Below are positions 1-5,512 of a stretch of 14,101 nucleotides of DNA, piece after piece. The position numbers were made by a program, and so were the translations under genes. Origin of the DNA: Bacteroidaceae bacterium (GTDB taxonomy: Bacteria; Bacteroidota; Bacteroidia; Bacteroidales; Bacteroidaceae); assembly GCA_021443405.1 (NCBI GenBank), contig JABUUA010000028.1, forward strand, positions 3,043 through 17,143, read 5' to 3'. The notes below the pieces were generated by a model. The model did no database searches. It saw only the letters and a program-made list of their open reading frames with translations, and was not told the DNA's origin. The first letter of the stretch is position 1, and every line of letters starts with the position of its first letter.

Positions 1-7
1 CCCCCGT

Positions 8-29
8 CCCCTCCCCCACGTGGGAGGGG
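8..29. repeat. G/C-rich palindrome A, 3' flank of the SDR gene
   Basis: An 8-bp arm CCCCTCCC (8-15) is mirrored by GGGAGGGG (22-29) around a 6-nt centre. It shares the 12-mer CCCTCCCCCACG with the reverse complement of palindrome B at 125-144, so the two are inverted copies of one short palindromic family. Such C-run/G-run palindromes occur as dispersed intergenic repeats in many Bacteroidales genomes (general knowledge, not tested here). The left side is cut by the window edge. Confidence 0.65.
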
Positions 30-51
30 AGCTAAGTTTTGCTTAAAAAGG

Positions 52-107
52 AAAGAAGGCACAGCGGGTAGAGATTGAAAATTTTCTCTACCTTCTGTAC
101 CTTCTTT
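52..107 (-). repeat. Long imperfect hairpin downstream of the SDR gene
   Basis: Positions 52-74 are the imperfect reverse complement of 85-107. About 20 of 23 positions pair, with a 10-nt A/T-rich loop. The hairpin starts about 55 bp past the stop codon of the dehydrogenase gene, in the direction of its transcription. It lies between two G/C palindromes and may be part of a composite element or act as a transcript 3' end. No long T-run directly follows it on the minus strand, so a classical intrinsic terminator is not certain. Confidence 0.6.
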
Positions 108-124
108 AGCTTTTCTGCCTTTCT

Positions 125-144
125 CCCTCCCCCGTGGGGGAGGG
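125..144. repeat. G/C-rich palindrome B
   Basis: This is the palindrome CCCTCCCCCGTGGGGGAGGG: 9-bp arms (125-133 and 136-144) around a GT centre. It starts 18 bp beyond the stop codon of the dehydrogenase gene. It is an inverted relative of palindrome A at 8-29 and could cap the 3' end of the mRNA as a very stable hairpin. Confidence 0.7.
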
Positions 145-155
145 CTGGGGTGGGG
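136..155 (+). other. Putative G-quadruplex motif
   Basis: Four G-runs of 5, 3, 4 and 4 are separated by loops of 1, 2 and 1 nt on the plus strand, which meets the usual G-quadruplex pattern. It overlaps palindrome B and ends 6 bp from the stop codon of the leftward-transcribed dehydrogenase. The G-rich strand is the template strand for that gene, so a folded quadruplex could act as a polymerase roadblock. The motif is seen; folding and function are inferred. Confidence 0.55.
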
Positions 156-161
156 TCTTCC

Positions 162-962
162 TTATGGCTGCTTCCCAATATAAGCAAGGATGCCGCCGTC
201 CACGTAGAGCACGTGACCGTTGACAGCGTCCGAAGCCTTCGAGGCGAGGAACACGGCGGGACCGCCCAGTTCTTCAGGGTCGAGCCAGCGACCGGCGGGC
301 GTCTTGGCGCAGATGAACGAGTCGAACGGGTGGCGGGAACCGTCGGCCTGCTTTTCGCGCAGCGGTGCCGTCTGCGGAGTGGCGATGTAGCCCGGGCCTA
401 TTCCGTTGCACTGGATATTGTATTCGCCGTACTCCGAGCAGATGTTGCGGGTGAGCATCTTCAGTCCACCCTTGGCGGCTGCATAGGCGCTCACGGTCTC
501 ACGACCGAGTTCCGACATCATAGAGCAGATGTTGATAATCTTGCCCTCACGGCGCTCCATCATCTCAGGAATCACGGCAGAGGCGCAGATGAAGGGCGCC
601 ACCAGATCAACGTCGATTACCTGCTGGAACTCGGCCCGCTGCATCTCGTGCATGGGAATGCGCTTGATGATGCCGGCATTGTTTACGAGAATGTCGATTT
701 GTCCCACTTCGGCGTGGATTTTCTCCACGAGGGCCTTCACGTCATCCTCCTTTGTCACGTCGCACACGTAGCCGTGAACGTTCTCGATGCCGGCGGCTTT
801 GTAGTTGTCCAGACCGCGCTGCAGAGCCGCTTCGTTTATGTCATTGAAGATGATGTTCTTGATGCCAGCGCCCACGAAAGCCTTGGCGATGTTGAAGCCG
901 ATACCGTACGAAGCACCGGTAATCCAGGCATTTTTGCCTTCAAGAGAGAATGGATTGTTCAT
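162..962 (-). CDS. Gluconate 5-dehydrogenase / KduD-type SDR oxidoreductase
   Basis: This 266-residue classical short-chain dehydrogenase is probably a cytoplasmic NAD(P)-dependent enzyme interconverting a keto sugar acid and its alcohol, either gluconate/5-ketogluconate or the KduD step of uronate breakdown. The nucleotide-binding motif TGASYGIG is at residues 15-22, NNAG at 94-97, and the catalytic triad is Ser147, Tyr160 and Lys164. Length and the C-terminus (VDGGILAYIGKQP) match the proteins usually named gluconate 5-dehydrogenase in Bacteroides. The ATG at 960-962 is the first start in frame that leaves the promoter at 998-1030 upstream. No kduI, kinase or transporter is visible beside it, so the substrate stays open. 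The alpha-galactosidase upstream has its own promoter, so the two need not be one operon. Family certain; exact substrate uncertain. Confidence 0.9.
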   Translation of the reverse strand: MNNPFSLEGKNAWITGASYGIGFNIAKAFVGAGIKNIIFNDINEAALQRGLDNYKAAGIENVHGYVCDVTKEDDVKALVEKIHAEVGQIDILVNNAGIIKRIPMHEMQRAEFQQVIDVDLVAPFICASAVIPEMMERREGKIINICSMMSELGRETVSAYAAAKGGLKMLTRNICSEYGEYNIQCNGIGPGYIATPQTAPLREKQADGSRHPFDSFICAKTPAGRWLDPEELGGPAVFLASKASDAVNGHVLYVDGGILAYIGKQP

Positions 963-997
963 GTTTATTACGTTTTTTTTAGGTTGTTATCTCGTTG

Positions 998-1030
998 CGA
1001 AGTTACGAATAAGTGAGCAAAAAAGCAATA
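998..1030 (-). promoter_or_regulatory. Promoter of the SDR dehydrogenase
   Basis: On the minus strand TATTG (1026-1030) is followed after 20 bp by TAACTTCG (998-1005), one base off the Bacteroidetes -7 consensus TAnnTTTG. This leaves a leader of roughly 30 nt before the ATG at 962. The spacing matches the other promoters in the window. Confidence 0.6.
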
Positions 1031-1060
1031 CTTTCAAGCTTTTTTCAGCCTTCCCACCTT

Positions 1061-1133
1061 TACCTGCACCGCAGACATTGGGTTGCCGGAACGTTTGTTA
1101 GTTCGAATCCCGTGTTTCTCTGCGGTGCAGGTA
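1061..1133 (-). repeat. Perfect 15-bp inverted repeat with a tRNA T-arm-like core
   Basis: TACCTGCACCGCAGA (1061-1075) is perfectly mirrored at 1119-1133 around a 43-nt centre. It lies just past the stop codon of the alpha-galactosidase and 31 bp upstream of the -33 element of the dehydrogenase. The centre contains GTTCGAATCCC (1101-1111 on the plus strand), the sequence of a tRNA T-loop, but the flanking bases do not form a proper T-stem and no other tRNA arms are seen. It is probably a 3' end hairpin of the alpha-galactosidase mRNA or a tRNA-derived repeat. No T-run follows, so a simple intrinsic terminator is not well supported. Confidence 0.6.
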
Positions 1134-1154
1134 TCGGTTAGTGTTGCTGTGAAT

Positions 1155-3377
1155 TCAGAAGCGTACCTTCAGGAGTTTCACGCCGTGGGCGGGAATGACG
1201 AGGCTGGTGGTGTTCAGCGGCAGGTCCTTCTGGCGCCAGAGGTCGCGCACCTGACTGGGGCGATGGATGATGCCCAGCTGGCCGGCATACTTCACACAAT
1301 CCACGGTCAGCAGCTCGGTGCCCAGATTGAAGACGCCCAGAGCCTTGGAACCGTCGGCCAGGTCGCGCATCCATATCTGTACTTCACCGTCGAGCACCAC
1401 GCGCTTTGCCTGCGCGCCCAGGATGTCTTGGTTGATGGCGTTCACCTCGTTGTTGCAGAGCAGCGAGCGCGTGAACTCGTCCATCTGGGCGATGTCACAG
1501 CCGATGAGCATGTTCGAGGCCAGCAACGACCACAGCGAGATGTGGGTGTATTGCTCGTCGGGCGTAAGGCGTGAGTCGCGCAGACGGTCGCTCCATCCCA
1601 CTTTTCCCACGATGAGCATGTCGGGGTCGTTCCAGTGACCGGGCTTGGCGTAGGGGTAGAGTTCGGGCTGACGATTGAAGCCGATGTCGTAGAGCGACTG
1701 CCACGTGTCGGTGATGTCGCCCGTGGTGCGCCATGAGTTGGCATCGACAAACTCGCCCCACTTCCATACGTCGTCCATGCCGTATTGGCACAGGCTGTAG
1801 AAGATGTCGCGAGGCTGCTGGCGCAGAAAGCGGCCCATGAGGGCGTAGGGAGCTATGTAGCCGGCATGAGAGTGGTCGTTGTAGCGACCGAATTCCGAGC
1901 CGTAGCCACACCAGTCGTACTTGAGATAGTCCACACCCCACTCGTTGTAGGTCTGCGCGTCCTGTTGCTCGTGGTCGATGCTACCGAGGTAACGACCGCA
2001 GGTGTAGTCGCCGGGCGATGAGTAGATGCCCATCTTCAGGCCCTCGCTGTGCAGCCAGTCGGCCAGTCCCTTAATGTCGGGGAACTTCTCGTTGCAGGCA
2101 ATGCTGCCGTCGGCATTGCGCTCCGCAGCCTCCCACGCATCGTCAATGTTGATGTACGAATAGCCGTAGTCGGCCAGTCCCTTGTCGATGAGGGCGCGGG
2201 CCGAAGAGAGAACGCGCTCCTGCGACACGCTCAGTCCCCAGCAGTTCCATGAGTTCCAGCCCATGGGAGGCGTGAGACCGATGGTCCCTCCCACCTTGAG
2301 GGTGAACGTTTGTTCCGTCTTCCCCTTGGCGTTCTCGGCGATAAGCGTCAAACGATAGTCGCCGGGGATGTCGGTTTTTCCGCTCAACGTACCTTTGTCA
2401 GCGTCGTAGGTAACGCCGTCGGGCAGGCCCTTCACGGTGTATTTCATGGGTCGTTCGCCGCTGAAGGGCAGACGGAAGATGACGGGGCTTCCGGGACGAA
2501 CGCCGAACACGAGCGGGCCATTGTAGCGGGGCGTGGCCGGTGCGTCGGGGGTGAGTATGTATTTGGGGATGTGCGTGCTGGTGGTCGTGGCGCCGCTTTT
2601 GGCGTTGCGGCAGGTGACGTCGAGGCGAACCATCTGCTGACGGTCGTACTGCACCACGCTTTCGTAGGGTTTCTTGCCCAGCGTCACGCCGCGCTTGGTC
2701 ACGCGGTTCAGCACCTTTCCGGTCTCCAGATTGGTGGCGGTAATCTCCACGTCGGCCTTCACCGACTGTGTCGAGCGGTTGGCGATGCTCACCTTGCAGT
2801 CGGCCAGTTTCTTGCCCTCAGGCAGTGTCTCGCTGAAGCGGGTGTCCACCGAGTTCATGCTGTTGGGCACGCTGATGCGCAGACCCTGGCTCACGATACC
2901 GCCCGGGTAGCCGCCGTTATAGACACGAATGGCCAGCACGTTGTCGCCGTCCCAGTTTATCTGGTTGGCTGCCACGTGGTAGTGGCGGCGGGCACTCCAG
3001 TTCGAGCTGTAGCCGCCCTCGTCCGAGGGGAAGCGTCCCGTCTTGCCGATGCGCTTTCCGTTGAGGAAGGCTTCGTCGGCGTCGTCGATTTCACCGAGGT
3101 CGAACAGCACGTCGCCCTTCTGGTCACTCTTGTCGAGCATCGACTTCGGTATACGGATGGTCTTGCGGAACCACACAAATGTGTCGTCCATGCGGTAGCC
3201 TTGGTTGTCCCAGTTGCTGGTGACGGAGATGGTTTTCCACTGCGAGTCGTCGGCTTTCATTTCCTTCCAAGCCATGTTGTCGCCCTGCTGCATCTTCATT
3301 TCTCGGATGACGAGGGGCTCCTGGGCCTGCACTGCCAGACTCGTTGCCAGCGCAAAGATAGAGAATAGTTTTTTCAT
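1155..3377 (-). CDS. Secreted GH27 alpha-galactosidase with N-terminal galactose-binding-like domain
   Basis: This 740-residue glycoside hydrolase should release terminal alpha-1,6-galactose from plant galacto-oligosaccharides or galactomannan in the periplasm or at the cell surface. Residues 1-18 form a signal peptide ending VQA. A jelly-roll sugar-binding-like domain spans about 20-170, an immunoglobulin-like He_PIG-type domain about 288-361, the GH27 barrel starts at GLTPPMGWNSWN (about 367), and a C-terminal beta domain covers about 660-740. The nucleophile is Asp488 in YLKYDWC; the acid/base is Asp554 in RTTGDITDTW, by analogy with human alpha-galactosidase A. The catalytic core is complete. 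The signal peptide and promoter support the ATG at 3377. There are no susC/susD genes nearby, so it is not visibly part of a polysaccharide utilisation locus. GH27 also includes alpha-N-acetylgalactosaminidases, so specificity is inferred. Confidence 0.93.
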   Translation of the reverse strand: MKKLFSIFALATSLAVQAQEPLVIREMKMQQGDNMAWKEMKADDSQWKTISVTSNWDNQGYRMDDTFVWFRKTIRIPKSMLDKSDQKGDVLFDLGEIDDADEAFLNGKRIGKTGRFPSDEGGYSSNWSARRHYHVAANQINWDGDNVLAIRVYNGGYPGGIVSQGLRISVPNSMNSVDTRFSETLPEGKKLADCKVSIANRSTQSVKADVEITATNLETGKVLNRVTKRGVTLGKKPYESVVQYDRQQMVRLDVTCRNAKSGATTTSTHIPKYILTPDAPATPRYNGPLVFGVRPGSPVIFRLPFSGERPMKYTVKGLPDGVTYDADKGTLSGKTDIPGDYRLTLIAENAKGKTEQTFTLKVGGTIGLTPPMGWNSWNCWGLSVSQERVLSSARALIDKGLADYGYSYINIDDAWEAAERNADGSIACNEKFPDIKGLADWLHSEGLKMGIYSSPGDYTCGRYLGSIDHEQQDAQTYNEWGVDYLKYDWCGYGSEFGRYNDHSHAGYIAPYALMGRFLRQQPRDIFYSLCQYGMDDVWKWGEFVDANSWRTTGDITDTWQSLYDIGFNRQPELYPYAKPGHWNDPDMLIVGKVGWSDRLRDSRLTPDEQYTHISLWSLLASNMLIGCDIAQMDEFTRSLLCNNEVNAINQDILGAQAKRVVLDGEVQIWMRDLADGSKALGVFNLGTELLTVDCVKYAGQLGIIHRPSQVRDLWRQKDLPLNTTSLVIPAHGVKLLKVRF

Positions 3378-3408
3378 GATAATGAGGTTATAAGGTCATT
3401 TCGTGTCT

Positions 3409-3440
3409 CAAAGGTACGATTTCGCGCGCGCTTTTCCAAA
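3409..3440 (-). promoter_or_regulatory. Promoter of the alpha-galactosidase
   Basis: TTTG (3437-3440, minus strand), a 20-bp spacer and TACCTTTG (3409-3416) form a perfect match to the Bacteroidetes sigma-70 pattern. The leader is about 25-30 nt and has no clear Shine-Dalgarno sequence, as is usual in this phylum. Confidence 0.8.
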
Positions 3441-3522
3441 TAATAAGGGAGAAAAATCCTTCTGTCGGCCTCGCTTCACGGGGTGGAGGAAGGTTGTGTG
3501 CGTAGGTCGTGTATATGACTCA

Positions 3523-3637
3523 CGCAGACACCCCAAATTCGTCACGTGGGTGAGTGAGCATTTTTTTCTAAGAAAATCCGGCGATTTTACTAAGAAAAAA
3601 AATTTTTTTTGCTGGTGACGAATTTAGGGTGTCTGCG
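3523..3637. repeat. 115-bp imperfect palindrome with 23-bp terminal arms
   Basis: The outer arms (3523-3545 and 3615-3637) match at 22 of 23 positions. An inner hairpin, AAAATC / GATTTT (3573-3578 and 3583-3588) around a CGGC loop, shares nearly the same centre. Between them are T-rich and A-rich runs that partly pair, and an A8T8 palindrome at 3595-3610. The element sits between the end of the ECF operon (stop at 3677) and the alpha-galactosidase promoter (3409-3440). It may terminate the ECF transcript or be a MITE-like element. No target-site duplication is evident, and no protein gene is seen in this 299-bp gap. Confidence 0.7.
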
Positions 3638-3676
3638 GAAAGAGATGGGAGCGACTTGGTGTAGCGCTGGGTTTAC

Positions 3677-4054
3677 CTAAGAAAGACGGTCCACCATGCG
3701 CTGCGTGTCGCGGAAAAGACTGAGGAAAAGTAGGGCGACGACTGCCGAGCCCGCGAGAAACACGAGGGTGAGGGAACCGTGGCTGAGCGTTGTGAGGCGG
3801 TGGAGCAGCCCGGTGAGGTGGTTCCGACTGACGACGGCGCAGACGATGAGGGCCAGCAAGGTCCAGAACGGCGACTGCACGAAGGCCAGCACTGCCAGCA
3901 GAAAACGGTGGCGACGACGCGACGGCAGTGAGGCGACGACGCGACGGGTGAAGGCTTCGGCCGGCAGCGAGGGCGGGGTGACGGCGGATTGCATCAGCCC
4001 TTTCAGCACCTTGTCGGCCTGCGGGTCTTGGGGAGTGTGAGCGATTTTCTTCAT
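3677..4054 (-). CDS. Small two-helix membrane protein, candidate anti-sigma factor
   Basis: This 125-residue protein has a soluble, basic N-terminal half (about 1-50, with FTRRVVASLPSRRR at 36-48) and two hydrophobic segments near 51-76 and 93-114. Its start ATG overlaps the stop of the ECF sigma gene in an ATGA arrangement (4051-4054), a sign of translational coupling. The F-T-R-R-V...L-P stretch recalls the small DUF5056-like proteins encoded after ECF sigma genes in Bacteroides; this is from memory. By position it could bind and hold the sigma factor at the membrane. It has no ZAS-type zinc motif (HxxxCxxC) and no FecR domain, so the anti-sigma role is inferred. It is the last gene of the operon; the big palindrome at 3523-3637 lies just downstream. 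Confidence 0.8.
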   Translation of the reverse strand: MKKIAHTPQDPQADKVLKGLMQSAVTPPSLPAEAFTRRVVASLPSRRRHRFLLAVLAFVQSPFWTLLALIVCAVVSRNHLTGLLHRLTTLSHGSLTLVFLAGSAVVALLFLSLFRDTQRMVDRLS

Positions 4055-4623
4055 TGGTAGGGATTGTTTTTCTGGAGCACGGCGCGCAACTGTCGGCGTC
4101 CGCGGGTGAGCAGCACGCGCACGTTGCTGTCCGAGAGCTGCGTGATGGCGGCAATGTCGCGGACGGAAAGTTCGTGCAGGTAAAAGAGGGTGAGGATGGT
4201 TTTAGCGGGTTCCTTCATCTCGGTCAGGCTTCGCAACACCCACTCTTGGCGCTCGTGACGGGCCATCGCGTCCAGTGCGTCGGTCTGCAGCTGCGCCTCG
4301 GCGCTGTCTGTCGTCTGCTCGTCGAGGGGTAGTTGCAAGTAGTCGTCGCGGGTGGTGCGCAGATGCTGGAGCCAGACGTTGTAGGCGATGCGGTAGAGCC
4401 AGGTGGAGAAGGCGGCCAGGCGACGGAAGCTGTCGAGCCCCTGCCACGCCCGTATGAAGGTCTCCTGTGCGAGGTCGTCGGCCAGTGCGCCGTTGTCTCC
4501 CGTCTGCACGAGAAAGAAGCGTCGGACGGGTTCTTCGTAGGCGCTCACGATTTGCCCGAAGGCTCTTTCGTCGCCCGTCAGCACCACCCGCGATAGGCAC
4601 GCGAGGATGTTGAGTTGGCTCAT
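4051..4623 (-). CDS. RNA polymerase ECF-type sigma factor
   Basis: This 190-residue extracytoplasmic-function sigma factor directs RNA polymerase to a small regulon, probably including its own operon. Region 2 spans about 22-90, with the core-binding and -10-recognition part around DDLAQETFIRAWQGLDSFRR (49-68) and the typical FSTWLYRIAYN (72-82). Region 4 covers about 125-183, with the helix-turn-helix in LSVRDIAAITQLSDSNVRVLLTRGR (about 152-176). There are no regions 1.1 or 3, so it is a minimal sigma. It starts 3 bp after the stop of the upstream membrane-protein gene and overlaps the downstream small protein by 4 nt. The signal it responds to is unknown. Confidence 0.95.
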   Translation of the reverse strand: MSQLNILACLSRVVLTGDERAFGQIVSAYEEPVRRFFLVQTGDNGALADDLAQETFIRAWQGLDSFRRLAAFSTWLYRIAYNVWLQHLRTTRDDYLQLPLDEQTTDSAEAQLQTDALDAMARHERQEWVLRSLTEMKEPAKTILTLFYLHELSVRDIAAITQLSDSNVRVLLTRGRRQLRAVLQKNNPYQ

Positions 4624-4626
4624 CCC

Positions 4627-5286
4627 TTACTGTTCGTTGGTGGGTTGCTTATGTTCGATGTACCAGCTGATGGTGCCGCCCAGGCCTCGGGCAAAGAAGA
4701 AGACGGCGATGACGTAAAAGAAATATCCATGTGACTCCTGTATGGCGTGGTAGGCCGGGCCAAGACAAACGCAGAGACAGCCGAGGCCAAATACCAGCAT
4801 GCTGACGGCAAAGGTCAGTGACTCGCGTTTTTTGGTTTGGGGCATGTGGGGCAGTGTGCGAAGGCTCTCTATGAGTTCGGGCGTGAGCGGCTGCTCGGTC
4901 TTCGCGACGTTCAGGATAAATTCGTTGTTCGTGAGTTCGTGTTGGCGCCGATGCTTGAGTAACTGCGTGAAGAAGACGATGACGCCGATGAAGATGACCA
5001 AGATAATCGCTATTGCGACACAGCCTCCGACTATGTTGTTGTATAGTTTAAATTTTGAACCGCCAAGGTTATTTAGGCGCAACATTTCTTTCTCGTGCTC
5101 GAATTTCATATTTGCCAAAGTCATTTCACGGTCGTATTCTATCGTTTCCAGCTGGGCGCTGTTGGTGGGCAGACTGGCTGAAGCCGAGTCTTTCTGTATA
5201 GCCTCCGCCTTGGTGATGGCTGCGGCGGGAAGGGTGAAGAGCGCGAGGCTCAGTGCCACGAGGGCGTTTCGTAGGAAAGTTTTCAT
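4627..5286 (-). CDS. Signal-peptide membrane protein of an ECF sigma operon (DUF6249-like)
   Basis: This 219-residue membrane protein of unknown function has a signal peptide or first helix at about 4-23 (ending LPAAA), a polar, charged region around 45-75 (possible short coiled coil), and hydrophobic segments near 86-109, 156-180 and 187-209. It is the first gene of a three-gene unit, 3 bp before the ECF sigma gene. The open frame continues upstream to 5433, but that extension has no family-like sequence and would contain the promoter at 5322-5353. The ATG at 5284-5286 starts a clean signal peptide and is preferred. It resembles the DUF6249 proteins that accompany ECF sigmas in Bacteroidetes; that assignment is from memory and tentative. 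It may sense envelope state or pass a signal to the sigma/anti-sigma pair (inference). Confidence 0.8.
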   Translation of the reverse strand: MKTFLRNALVALSLALFTLPAAAITKAEAIQKDSASASLPTNSAQLETIEYDREMTLANMKFEHEKEMLRLNNLGGSKFKLYNNIVGGCVAIAIILVIFIGVIVFFTQLLKHRRQHELTNNEFILNVAKTEQPLTPELIESLRTLPHMPQTKKRESLTFAVSMLVFGLGCLCVCLGPAYHAIQESHGYFFYVIAVFFFARGLGGTISWYIEHKQPTNEQ

Positions 5287-5321
5287 GTTGTTTTTTCGTT
5301 TTTTATTCGTTACTCTCTGAC

Positions 5322-5353
5322 CATTAGATGCAGGTCTGCGGCGAAATGTTACA
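5322..5353 (-). promoter_or_regulatory. Putative ECF-sigma-dependent promoter of the sigma operon
   Basis: Upstream of 5286 there is no good TAnnTTTG promoter. Instead the minus strand carries TGTAACATTT (5344-5353) and, after about 16 bp, CATCTAA (5324-5330). An AAC-containing -35 and a short GTC/ATC-like -10 are the general pattern of ECF promoters. This fits autoregulation by the sigma factor encoded two reading frames downstream, with a leader of about 30 nt. Only the motif is seen; the sigma-promoter link is inferred. Confidence 0.5.
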
Positions 5354-5407
5354 GAACCGAGCCATTTTTTATTCGCCGGCCGAACTTTTTTCTGTGGTGA
5401 ACAACAG

Positions 5408-5449
5408 CGGCTCGCCCATCGGAACGGAGTCATTCCAATAGGCGAGCCG
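5408..5449 (-). terminator. Hairpin after the GH3-family gene, end of the acpP operon
   Basis: CGGCTCGCC (5408-5416) and GGCGAGCCG (5441-5449) pair perfectly. A second stem, GGAA/TTCC (5421-5424 and 5433-5436), is in exact register inside it, giving a two-stage hairpin with an internal loop and an 8-nt apical loop. It lies about 64 bp past the stop of the GH3-family gene and upstream of the ECF promoter. There is no immediate T-run on the minus strand, although AAAAAAG follows about 18 nt later, so termination may be inefficient or need a factor. Confidence 0.6.
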
Positions 5450-5512
5450 GATAGGTTGCAGGAATATGAGAACGGATGTCTCTTGATGTCTGCGATTTAT
5501 CGCGCCCGGACA

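Noticed and set aside
75..1016. 313-codon open frame on the plus strand
   Set aside because: It runs antisense through the dehydrogenase gene, whose SDR motifs and promoter are clear.
2310..3368. 352-codon open frame on the plus strand
   Set aside because: It is antisense to the alpha-galactosidase and rich in Val/Ala/Gly/His as expected for a codon shadow.
3403..3618. 71-codon open frame on the plus strand in the gap
   Set aside because: It crosses the alpha-galactosidase promoter and half of the large palindrome, ends in low-complexity Lys/Phe codons and has no start signals.
5287..5433. 49-residue upstream extension of the ECF-operon membrane protein
   Set aside because: It would overlap the ECF-like promoter, and the internal Met at 5286 begins a proper signal peptide.
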